Source: Apoda limacodes
Lineage: Eukaryota > Arthropoda > Insecta > Lepidoptera > Limacodidae
Direction: 5' to 3'
Assembly (NCBI GenBank): GCA_946406115.1
Contig: OX291546.1
Coordinates: 15,555,019-15,619,018 of the forward strand
Length of the DNA: 64,000 nucleotides
Positions 12,901-24,900 of the stretch are shown one piece after another (within the stretch, counting starts at the first letter, position 1; each line of letters begins with the position of its first letter). A program made the position numbers and the translations under genes. Under the pieces are notes generated by a model. It saw only the letters and a program-made list of their open reading frames with translations. It did not search any database and had not been told where the DNA came from.

Positions 12901-15900
12901 CAGTTCTCGAACCAATAACTATGCAGGGATTTCTGCTAATGAATTTGCTCTGACCTATGAATTCTCTCAGCTGGTACTTTCTCCAACGATAACACCAGAT
13001 ATAGAGGACCATACGAGCTCCTTATTGGACCTTCTGCTGACTACACGTCCGGACGGATACTCCGTATCAGTGGATGCGCCTCTTGACTCCTCGGACCACT
13101 GTCTCGTTCGGACTCAAATGTCATGCACACAACCCGATCCTTCTGGGCCAACTAATTGGCGTCGTGTGTGGCACTATAAGTCGGCAGACTGGGAAGGATT
13201 GCGAGAATTTTATGCATCGTACCCGTGGAGGCAGCTCTGCTTTAGCTCAGATGATCCTGACGTCTGCGCAGCCGCAGTCACTGAGACTATCCTCGCTGGT
13301 ATGGAATGTTTCATTCAAAAAACGACCGTGGTTTAATAGATCTTGCAGAGAAGCTAAAATTCTTAAGCAAACTGCGTATGAGGCTTGAACCACGGCTCGT
13401 AATAATAAGGATCCGAATATTTCTGAGTTAAAACGCAAATTAAATGCTGCCTCGAGTTTCAGTAAGAAAGCAACTGCTAGAGCAAAATTCCAATTCATCG
13501 GCAAAATAGGTGGGCGACTTGCGAGCTATCCTTCTGGGAGTCGTGCTTTCTGGTAGCTTGCTAAAGCTGCCGAGGGGAACTTCTGCCAGTCGTCGTTACC
13601 ACCACTGCGAAAGACCGATGGTGACTTGGCCCATAGTGCGAAAGAGAAAGCCGATCTATTGGGCAGTCTCTTTGCCTCCAACTCGAATATGAACGACGAA
13701 GGCGCTGTACCACCTACTTTACCGTGGTGCGGTAAGACCATGCCGGAAATCTCTATAACACAGCGAAAGGTCCGGCGGGCTTTGTTTCCCCTAGACGTTC
13801 ATAAGTCGAGTGGGCCAGACGGTATACCAGCAGTGGTGCTTAAGCAGTGTGCTCCTGAGTTATGTCCTGTACTCACGCGCCTCTTCGCGCTTTCCTACCA
13901 TACTAGGCAATTTCCGTCTTCATGGAAGACTGCGACTGTGCACCCGGTGCCCAAAAAGGGCGATAGATCAGATCCATCGAATTACAGGCCTATCGCTATT
14001 ACCTCTCTCCTCTCCAAGGTGATGAAGCGTGTGATCAACACACAGCTTTTGAGATACCTAGAAAAACATGACCTGATCAGCGACCGTCAATATGGCTTTC
14101 GCCACGGTCGCTCCACTGGTGACCTTCTAGTGTATCTCACACACCGATGGGCACTAGCCATTGAGAGTCAGGGGAGGCATTGGCATGTAGCCTAAACATA
14201 GCGAAGGCGTTCGATCGGGTCTGGCACCGGGGTCTTCTATCGAAGTTGCCATCTTACGGAGTGCCCGAGGGTTTGTGCAAATGGGTGATCCCAAACTCAC
14301 TTGCGGTATCGAGCCCCTAAGTCTGAGGAGAGACTTTGCCTCCCTGTGTGTGTTCTACCGCTTGTACAATGGGTTGTGTTCTGAGGAATTGTTCGAAGTG
14401 ATGCCCGCGGCTACTTTCTTTGGGTCTGGCACCGTGATCTTCTATCGAAGTTGCCATCTTACGGAGTGCCCGAAGGTTTGTGCAAATGGGTGGCTAGCTT
14501 TTTGTCTGGCAGACGCATACCAGCCGTAGTTGACGGTAGTTGCTCTGATAGCATGGACATTAATGCTGGTGTCCCGCAAGGCTCTGTGCTGTCTCCTACG
14601 CTGTTTCTACTGCACATCAATGATTTGGAGATCAACAACATACATTGCTATGCAGATGACAGTACTGGAGACGCTTATTACACGGGCCGTGCAAGCATCC
14701 CTCGTTCTGTTGTGGAGGAAAAACGTGAAGAACTTGTGTCTCAAATCGAGATCGGTCTGTCCAAGGTCTCTGACTGGGGATGGGAAAACTTGGTCCGATT
14801 TAACCCTTCAAAGATATAAGTGTGCGCGTTCACCGCTAAGAAAACCCCATTCACTGTAGTCCCACAATTCCAGAACACTACCCTCTCCATCTCCAAGAGC
14901 ATTGGGATCCTTGGTGTTCACATCTCCAGCGATGTTCAGTTCCGAGATCACTTGCTAGACAAAGTAAAGCTGGCGTCCAAAAAACTTGGTGTACTCAACA
15001 GACCGAAGCAGTACTTCACGTCGGGGCAAAGGTTGCTGCTTTACAAGTCGCAAGTCCGGCCCCATATGGAGTACTGCTGCCATCTCTGGACGGGTGCACC
15101 CGGATACCAGCTTGGCCCTTTTGACTCAGTTCAACGACGGGCTGTGAGAATTGTCGACGATCCCAAACTCACTTGCGGTATCGAGCCCCTAAGTCTGAGG
15201 AGAGACTTTGCCTCCCTGTGTGTGTTCTACCGCTTGTACAATGGGTTGTGTTCTGAGGAATTGTTCGAAATGATGCCCACGGCTACTTTCTATCATCGCA
15301 CCGCTCGCCATCGGCAGGGAATTCATTCTCACACTTTAGAACCGAAATGGTCGCGTACAGTGCGGTTTCACAGAAACTTCCTCCCGCAAACGCTTAGGTT
15401 GTGGAATGAGCTTCCTGCCAAGGTTTACTCTAAGGACTACAGTATGGGGTACTTCAAAAAAGAAGTTATTAGATTTCTGAAGGGTCGGCAACGCGCGAGT
15501 GATGCCCTTGGTGTTGCAAGCGTCCATAGGCTACGGTGACCGCTTACCATCAGGCGGACTGTAGGCTTGTTTGCCACCTTAGTGGTATAAAAAATAAAAA
15601 AATAGGTATGTTTAGAATAATATGTTTTGCGCTGATTCAACGTTGTCTATTTATTTACTGCTTACACCTTGATGAAATCCCACAAAAAATATGTTAAAAA
15701 AGAGGTCAAAAAAACCGGCCAAGTGCGTGTATTATGTATATATATCGCAGGCAAATCGTATAATCCGCCGTTTCATAATAAGCCTATGCAGATCGTAAAG
15801 TATGGAATAGGAATTATCATATAACGGAACAGATTATTATATGAAGCTTGACTGGAACGCTGCGCATCTTCTTCTTCTCAGTCGGACACTCTTGGCAGAG

Positions 15901-18900
15901 TGGTCGTGGTTACGGTAGGTCTTCACTCTTGAGTCGCGGCTCTAGCAATGCATCTCCATTTGTTTCTATTGCAAGCATTGCATTAGCATTCAGTCATGGT
16001 GGATTGTGTGGTGGACTTTATGAGGTCTGACAACCTGGTCGGGGACCGACCACGTGGTCTCTTGCCATCCATTCTACCTTGTACTACCAGACGCTCCATT
16101 GAGCGTGTCCGAAGAATTTAAAGATTCGTATCTGGACAGTCGACGATAGTCTTTCCTTTATCTTAAGTTCTTTTAAAATCGATACGTTGGTCCGGTGTGC
16201 TGTCCACGGGATCCTTAACAGCCGCCTCCAGCACCACATTTCTAGTGCATAAATTTTCCTCCGCTCCTTCAGCCTCAACTTCCACGTCTCAGCTTTGTAT
16301 AGAAAGATCGGGAAGACGAGACTTTTCATAAGCCGGGTTTTAGTGGCTTTGGTTATCCTACGGTCTTTCCAGATCTTTGTGAGCTTCTCAACAGCCGAAC
16401 GAGTCACAGCACAGCGTTTTCGAATCTCATCTTCACAGCCTCCGGTATTCGTGATGTTGGAGCCCAAGTAGATATAGCTCTGAACAACTTCACAGCTCGC
16501 TATGTATTTGTCATCCGGTTGGTTATTCTGCGACCGGTCTACTATCATCATTTTAGTCTTTTCACGATTAATAGCCAGACCCAACCTTAAACTGTTCGAT
16601 TCTAGCCGCTGTAGGATATTTTCCATATCTTCTCTAGATGATGTAAGAAGAGTGGTGTCATCAGCATATCTTAAATTAGTCACCTTCCGACCTCCAATTG
16701 AAACCCCTTTGTCCCAGTCCTCGAGCACTATCCTCATGATATATTCGGTGTAAATATTGAAGAGAAAGTATACATCCCTGCCTAACACCAGCCTCTGTTT
16801 TGAACTCCTTAGAGTCTATGCCATCTACCCGGATCGCCGCAGTGCCATCTTCGTACAGCCTTCGTATGAGGAATGTTAAATTATGTGGTACTCCCATTTC
16901 TGTTTGTACCTTCCACATCTCCCTCCACTGGACAGTGTCAAAAGCTTTTCTGAAGTCTACGAAACATATGAAGAGAGGGTTGTTAAATTCTCTGGCTTTT
17001 CCTACAATTTGTCGTAGGATAAGAATTTGTTCTCTCGTTCCCCTCTCCTTTACAAAGCCTGCCTGCTCGGGTACGGTCTCGCGAGACAGAAATGAACGTA
17101 ATCTGTTGTTGATGATATGTAGAAGGATCTTACTAGCATGTGATATGAGAGAAATCAGTCTGTAGTTATTGCACTTTTTAGTGGAGCCTTTTTTGTGCAG
17201 AGGTATAAAAAGGGAGCAAGAGCAGTCCTTGGGCCATTGTCCAGTCTCCCAAATTTTACAACAGATTTTATGAAGTATATCTACTCCCATTTCCCCCACA
17301 TCCTTTATGATCTCAATTGGAATCTCATCTACACCGACGGCTTTATTGCATTTTAGATGTTTTATTGCTCCCCATATTTCGTCCTTTAATATATCAGGTT
17401 CTAGTTCAGATGGTGGAGACAGCGCTGCTGTGTTTGAAATGAGGCTAGGGGCAGTAAATAGGGAACTGCAGTAATCCTTCCATGTTTCCACAATTGCTTT
17501 GATTTCTGTTACTGTTGTTCCAGCAGAATTTTCTAAAGCCCAGGTCTTCGGTTTGAATTGGCGGGTTATGTATCGTATTTTCATGTGAAGATCTTTTGTT
17601 TTGAACTTTTGAGAATGTCGTTCTATCTCTTCACAGACGTTATTAAGGGCCTTATTCCTGTCTCTCCTACAAGCAGCCTGTATCTTGGAACTAAGGGAAT
17701 TGAGTTCTTGAACTGTAGCGCCGCTCGCTTTCTGCTTTCTGCAATCTTCAACCATACGCCACGTGTCTACACCACACGTGTATCCAGTGCTGACGCTTTT
17801 GCGGACGCGGTTTGGGCTGTGATTTATGTACGACAGCTTCAATGTAATCTTGGGCATCCTGCCATAGTGTATCTGGATGATTATGATCATGATGCCAACT
17901 GTCTTTAGTCGCCCGTAAGGTTTTGGTAAAGTTCTCTCTGTCCAGTATTTCCATTCGCTTGTAAGTTTTCTTGGTTAAACAGTACTTTAACTTAAGCCTT
18001 ATACTACATACTAGGAGTTGGTGGTCAGAGTGGCAGTCAGCTCCTGGCAACATGTGCGTGTTTTTTATTGAGCTCCTCCACCTTGTTCTTATCATTATGT
18101 AGTCTATTTGATTACGATGTTCGCCATTAGGGGATGTCCAAGTGTAAAGTCTTCTGGGATGTTGCTTGAAGACGGTATTCGTTATGGTTAGGTTGTTGTC
18201 AGCCGCGAACTGTATGAGGCGTTCTCCTCTGTCGTTCCTAGCGCCGAGCCCATAATTCCCCACGATGTTTCTTAAGCCTGTATCTAAGGTCGTAGATCCC
18301 ACTTTGGCATTGAAATCGCCAAGAACAATCAAGAGCTCTCGCTTTGGGATTGTAGTTATGCTGGCTTCAAGTTTCTGATAAAAGTCCTCAATTAGTTCGT
18401 CTTTGGCGGCACTTGTGGGGGCATACAATTGAATAATGTTAAGTGGGGTCGGTGATGCGCTAAGCTTGATGGAAATAATTCTATCGCTTATGGACTTATA
18501 TCCCAGAACAGTTCCGGCCACACCGTCAAAGCTAGAATTTTCATTTCCTAAGAAAAAGATGATGTGTTTCTCTGTGCTTCGGTGTCCACTCTCCTTCCAA
18601 TGAGTCTCGCTGAGGCCTGCAATGTGAGTTTTACATCGATCTGGCTCAAGTTCCAGGATATGAAGTTTACCCTCGTCTCTGAGACCTCGTACATTCCATG
18701 TTCCGACTCAGAGGTTTCGACGTAATTGGATCTTTTTTCTTCCAGAAACATATTTTCCATGGGAAGCCTGGTCGCCTACTACCCCATGGCCGGTAGCCCA
18801 TTTCACACCCTGGTTCCCGGAAAACTGAGGGCGCCGATCGCTACTCGGGTTACTAGGCAAACGTCTACGTTTACAAAAGAGAAACTGAACCTAAAAGTGT

Positions 18901-21900
18901 GATTTCTGTTACTTTCGTTTCCATACTTTACGATCTGCCTAGGCATATTATGACACGGCGGATTATACTATTTGCCTGCGACATATATATCGTGTTCCGT
19001 AGTATGAATATTTTATAATTAAAAACTTAAAATTGTAAATATCTGAAAAAATTGTAACTCATTTTGTTTAAATTTTCGTCGGAATTAGGTACTTATGAAG
19101 ATCATAATTGTGACTTTTTTCAGATTTAACTCACATTTCTAAAGTTGAAGACACATTTTTATTAACTTTGAAAGCTAGTTGCTTGCAAAAAAGGCATCAG
19201 AGAGATTAACTATAGAACTTAAATATATTTTTGAAGACCTATCCAACGACAAAAAACTGACTACCTTATTATTGTAGACTTGGTAATTACACATGCATAA
19301 ATTTAAACATAGAAACATTTCAATCTGTTGGAACGGACTCACATACTTTTTTGTAACAACCCTGACTCATTTTCAGTGTCTCGACTGTTATTACGCTATG
19401 CTATTGCTTTTACTTTAACGAGTTAAAAAAAATACCTTTAAGTATTTATTCAATATGTATTTTAGCTGCCATTTCAACTCGTTGCGACTGGTAAACCTCG
19501 CCTTCGGTTAGGACCAACGTCGATCGGATCTCGTTGTAATAAGAGTTTTTCCGTACTTATATTGTAATGTACTATTCTGCGGGTGAAACTGCGATATATT
19601 TACCTTTACGCCTTTGCAACAGTATAGGGATCGGCTCATACCGTGACGCGACGTGGAGTGGCCTGGGGTTGCGCCGCGCGGCGCATCTTCAAGCTGATTC
19701 ATGTCGCGTCGCGTCTGGTTGCTCGTAGTGACACGAGTGGTGTCTCGGAATGAGCCGACCCCAATAGATAAAGTAACGAGACTGAAAATAACATTTTACG
19801 CTTTTATCCCGGCTAATCGAAGGATAGTGATAGTAACATCACTGTAGCAATGTATTTTTAACAAGAACTGATTTCTACATAGATTTGTATTACTATTACA
19901 ATATTTTATTTTAAAACAACTTTAGAGGATTTATGTCAAACGTGGAAATGTAACAAAAAAACCAAAGATAAAATAATTTCATGCCAAAGAGGGATTAAGC
20001 TCAGTATGATGAATATTAAAAAAATACAAAAAATAAATCATACAAAAATCAGACACATCATCACCAAGGCCAGGGACGGATTGGTACATGCTCAATAATT
20101 AAAATGGAAATGGGCCGGACATGTGGCGCGCCTACAGGACCGGAGATGGACAAAAAGAGTAACAACGTGGAAAGTTCCACTAGAAAAAAGAAGGAGAGGT
20201 AGACCAGTAGCTTATTGGGAAGACGACATTTAAAAAAATAGCTGGCACTAACTGGCTTCAAGTGGCTCAATCTAGAGAGAAATGGCTGGCTTTGGAGGAG
20301 GCCTTCACCTACAGAGGGGTTCTTGCAGAATATATATTAAATAAAAAAATACATATATATTTAAATAAACTAACAACTTAACTTAGATACTAAACTTAAT
20401 TACTAACAACAATCTTTTATATTACTAATACATAGAACTAAGAATAAGAAATTTGTAATCTGCAGGAAATAAAAGGCATTTTATTTCTATTTATTATGTA
20501 GATGTGTGAAAATAAAAAATCTTTTACAGACCAACTTCGTTTACTCAGGAGTCCCGGTGTCCAAATGAGTACTCAAGTCTTGAGAGCAATTGCTCATCTC
20601 AACAAAGTGAAATAGCTTGGAATGAAAAAGGCACTGGTCTTTTGCGAAGAGATATACCATTTCCTGTGTTTTATTTACCAGATGCACGGTCAGAGGAAAT
20701 AGTAAAGATAGAACAATGTTTTCAGAGGTAAGTACCTATGTTAAAAAGAGTAGTAATATAACTATGTTGTAATGTTATCTGTATTATTAATTCAATTAAA
20801 AATATTTTAGGTACAATAGTGACATTAATAACCAAAAAGGAAATCCGTTATGTTCTATTCAATTGAATTCTTTCATGTTTGCTGCAGTGAACACAGTAGT
20901 TTGTTTAAGAAGGTAAGTTTAAAGTACACTATATTTACTGGACAAAGCACTTGTTGTCCGAGTTCAACTGGATTTTCTTGTATTCATTATATTGCGTCAT
21001 CCATTTTCTGTATACTATAAAGGCACGGATCTGTCATTAGAGAAAGGATGCTTGATAAACATGGACTCCAATAAAATACATACATATGTACGTACAGTGC
21101 CGTTTTTGAGAAACTTCCTCCCGCGAACGCTTGAGTTGTGGAATGAGCTCCACGCCAAGGTTTTCTCTAAGGACTATAGTATGGGGTTCTTCAAGAAAGA
21201 AGTAATTGGATTTTGAAGGGTCGGCAACGCGCGAGTGATACCCCTGGTCAAGCGTCCATAGGCCACGGTGACCACTTACCATCAGGCGGACCGTGTGCTT
21301 GTTTGCCACCGTAGTGGAATAAAAAAAATATGTAATCACGAGTTTCATAAATAGTTAAGCAGCTCTATTGACGTTACGATCTCTCGCAACGCTCTTTAGG
21401 AAACCACATAAGCTTATTTGCATAGACAACGTATTGGAGACGTCAAGTAACGCCCAATTGCGGCCGCTATATGTTTACCTAGTAACGCATTCCTATGAAA
21501 CCATAACTTACAAGAAGGTCGAAAGAAACTAGAAATAAAAGCACACACGGGTGTTTTCACCATTTTCTTTTTCGAGCTTGGCTGACACACTGCCGTGTTT
21601 CGAAAGATGTATCGTCAGCCGGAAGACGTCCACTGCTGAACCTAGGCCTCCCCGCCGGTCCTGAGCCGATAGAAGTATAGATTGATCAGAAATTCTTTTA
21701 CACAACAAGTAATGTTAATGATGCCCTGATATTGAATATACTATAAATAAACTATATAGTGCAACATAAAGTATTTTAAAGGCTTTAATAAATAAATAAA
21801 ATAAACTTTAATTTTATTTTAGGTCAGCTGCTTCAACCATTTTGGCGACCACAAAAGTTTGCGATCCAATGGGAGATTACAATGTTTACTACTCGCTCTT

Positions 21901-24900
21901 CCCTTTAAGACAGGTCAGGTTTGTTGTAATTTGCTGTTAAAATTCTTAAAACTCAAGTTCCAACTTTTATTATAATTACGACCTTATGATTTTACAGGAA
22001 AAAAGAGCAAATAAATCGATCTCCTTCGTTACGGCAAGAATAGACGCGGCTTCTCTTTTTGATGGTTGGTTGTTTTGATTAATTTTTCAATTTCAATTTT
22101 AGCAGTCAGTGTTTTTCAGGGTAGAAATTATAAACTTTAGAGGTCAGTAAAGGCAGCTTCCATAATAGTTATAAGTCGCTAAAAGAATGGTACGGTTCGT
22201 GGCATGCAAAGATGCATGGATTACTTTAAAATATTGTAATACACCAACATCTAGTTATTTATCTGTAAGCTTGTTAATAGTATAAGCACAATCTAAATAT
22301 AGTTAGTAAATAAGTAGTTGTATTAGCACAAATTAAATATAGTTAGTTGTAGTAAGCCGTAATGTATTGTATATCATTTAGAAATAGTCATATTGTTACA
22401 CTTTATTTAAGTCAGATATCTATAGGTACCTAATAGTCCTAGGTGTACGCATAAAAAAACCGCAAATCGATGTAGAGTTTAGCCGTTTGACACACAGGTA
22501 CTTTAGGGCAAAACAATAATTTTGAGCCGCAGTTCCTCAAAATATTTCAGAAACCCATTGTGTGGGGTATCAAATAAAAAGGCTTCATGAGCCGGTTCTA
22601 AAAATATACCACACTATTACCTTAGGGCTACTTTGTTTCTTAAAATCCAAAAAGTATTTTCAAAACATACCCAGTTTGGGCCCCTCCAGGTAGAAGACGG
22701 CTCAGTATTTTTCTCTAATATATACCTTGAATGATAGTTAATACACACTTTAATAACACTAGTAAACAGAAGCAGCAGAGTAAAGTAAAGTTCACATAAG
22801 TCTCATAAATATCTGAAGTGTACGGCACCGTCTCACATTGCAATATTCAAAAATTCAAAAAAAATACTATTTATAATTTTAATATTTTGTATATTGTGTG
22901 GTATATTTTTAAAACCGGCTCATGAAGCCTTTTTATTTGATACCCCACACAATGGGTTTCTGAAATATTTTGAGGAACTGCGGCTCAAAATTATTGTTTT
23001 TCCCTAAAGTACCTGTGTGTCAAACGGCTAAACTCTAAATCGATTTGCGGTTTTTTATGCGTACACCGACGATGGGTTTCTGAAAAAAAAAATTTAAATT
23101 TCATACAAAAAATTGAAGACATCATACCCCCCCTACACCTACCACTATAATAGTATGTAGTATCATATATAAAAATAACACTATTATTACCTGTACATCT
23201 GACTAACTAATAGATGAATGTGCAGTACCCACTCAAACTCAATTGAGTTTAAGGGTGCAAAGAAAATTATATGTTAATCTGTATTTTATATGAATAAATA
23301 AATAAAAAAAAAATAATACAGTTTTAGAAGTCTGTCCATGAATTTTTGAGATATTCTGACTGGCATTCAGAGATTTTGAAAAAATGGCACTGTCAACACT
23401 ATAAAAAATTTCTTTATCATGCCGTCCATGCAACTGTTTTTTATATGGTTTAGTTTAGGTAAAAGTTTGTATGGGACCAATTGTAAGAGTACTAGAGATT
23501 ACAGAAATCACAAAAAAACTTTTTTTATATATTTTGTAGTAGAACTACTAGTTTTTTTGCTATTTATGACTTTTGTGGTCTTATGTCAATTGGACGGACA
23601 TGACGAATTTTTAAGGGTTCCGTTTTTGTTATTTAGCACAGCGGCCGATTTATTGCGCCCTGAGTAAAGCGCGGTGAGAAGCAAGGGCAGAATAGCTGAG
23701 AACGTCATATGTGCATGAGCTAAAATATCCAAATATGGATCACCAGACATCGAATTCGTCAAAACACACTTTTTTATTGTTAGTTTTAAATAAGTTGGTT
23801 AGCTCATTTGAAACGCATAGTTATACTTAATTTATTTTAGCATTTGTTCCTATTATTAGAAAGTTTAGTAAAATAGAAAGAAAACCAAGTAAACGATAGT
23901 TTGTAGTCGATTGGGTAATATTTACTCACGTGGTACAACCGTATTTAAAAAATACCAGTAGGTATTGTATTTAGTTTGAAAAGCAAATTCTCGTTTCTCT
24001 TGATGATTCAAAATTGTTCTTATAAACCCATTTGAGTAAAAATATTTTAATTTATTTTAAAAACAAATATATATATAATTAACTACAATATTGTAACTAA
24101 ATATCATCAGAAATATTCTGTAGTATCGATCTCATATGAATACGTTCATACGTTCCTTGTCCCCCCCCCCCCCAACGGCTATCAAGTGTCTATCGCTCAA
24201 TGCGCAGCACAACTGTCGCGGTAGGACTATAGTTAAGGGATGAATTTTGCAAAATCTATTCCTAGTGAAATCCTACGACATTAAAGAAACCTAAATTCAA
24301 AATTTAAATTTTGATTTTCTAGTTAGGCTGTGTGTTGACGGTTCACTCAGTCAGTGAGTCAGGATCAGGGAATTAAATTGTATACTTTCTTTGAATTATA
24401 TATATATTGTATACCTTAAAGAAAATTTATTAATTTTATTTACCATCAGGCGGACCGCAAGATTGTTTGCCACCTAAATGGTATTAAAAAAAATCTTGGT
24501 GTTAACATAAAATTTATTATTTCTATGTAGACATTATGAACCCTCTTGCAGGTGTTGCTCCTGGTGCTGCTAGCTCAGTGGTGGGGATGGTGACTTTGAT
24601 TACGGCTGCCAAAGTCCTGGCTGACATGATTCCTGTCAATGATTCAAGCTTGTATGGTAATTATTACAATCTGCTTTATTAAGTTTCAACACAAAAAACT
24701 ACAGCTACAAGAAATTTTTGAAAATAGATAAGTATCGGAGGAAATCGGGGATAAATTCCACTAAAACATGTGGCTAATATGACAGTCGTTAAGTCCAGTC
24801 AGAAGGCTTATAGGCGGCCTAAGCCATAGTTTGCAAAAACTATGACAGCCGAGTGGCCACTAACTTGAGAAAGTCTCCCAATTTGCACTGTGCCAGCGCA

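Larger units (their letters stand above)
11840..15600 (+). mobile_element. CR1/Jockey-like non-LTR retrotransposon, nearly full length, inactivated
   Basis: A GC-rich 5' region (about 11840-12400) precedes an apurinic-type endonuclease ORF and a reverse transcriptase ORF. It contains two related blocks, GCAAGTACTCGCTCGAAT and GCGAGTACTTGCTCGAAT, as a 5' tandem pair. The 3' end is CCATCAGGCGGACTGTAGGC, TTTGCCACCTTAGTGGTATA, then an A-rich tail at about 15590-15602. Several frameshifts and stops break the coding region, and 133 bp from its own 3' part are inserted at 14287. At least seven other fragments of the same family lie in the window (7140, 21095, 24440, 29115, 35205 minus, 44651 minus, 47765). 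The clade (CR1, Jockey, Daphne or L2) is not settled by eye. Confidence 0.85.

Noticed and set aside
16502..17908. Plus-strand ORFs across the RTE element
   Set aside because: Antisense shadows of the minus-strand RT.
22442..23067. CRISPR-like or tandem-repeat array
   Set aside because: The repeats are two inverted arms, not direct spaced repeats, and the window is eukaryotic.
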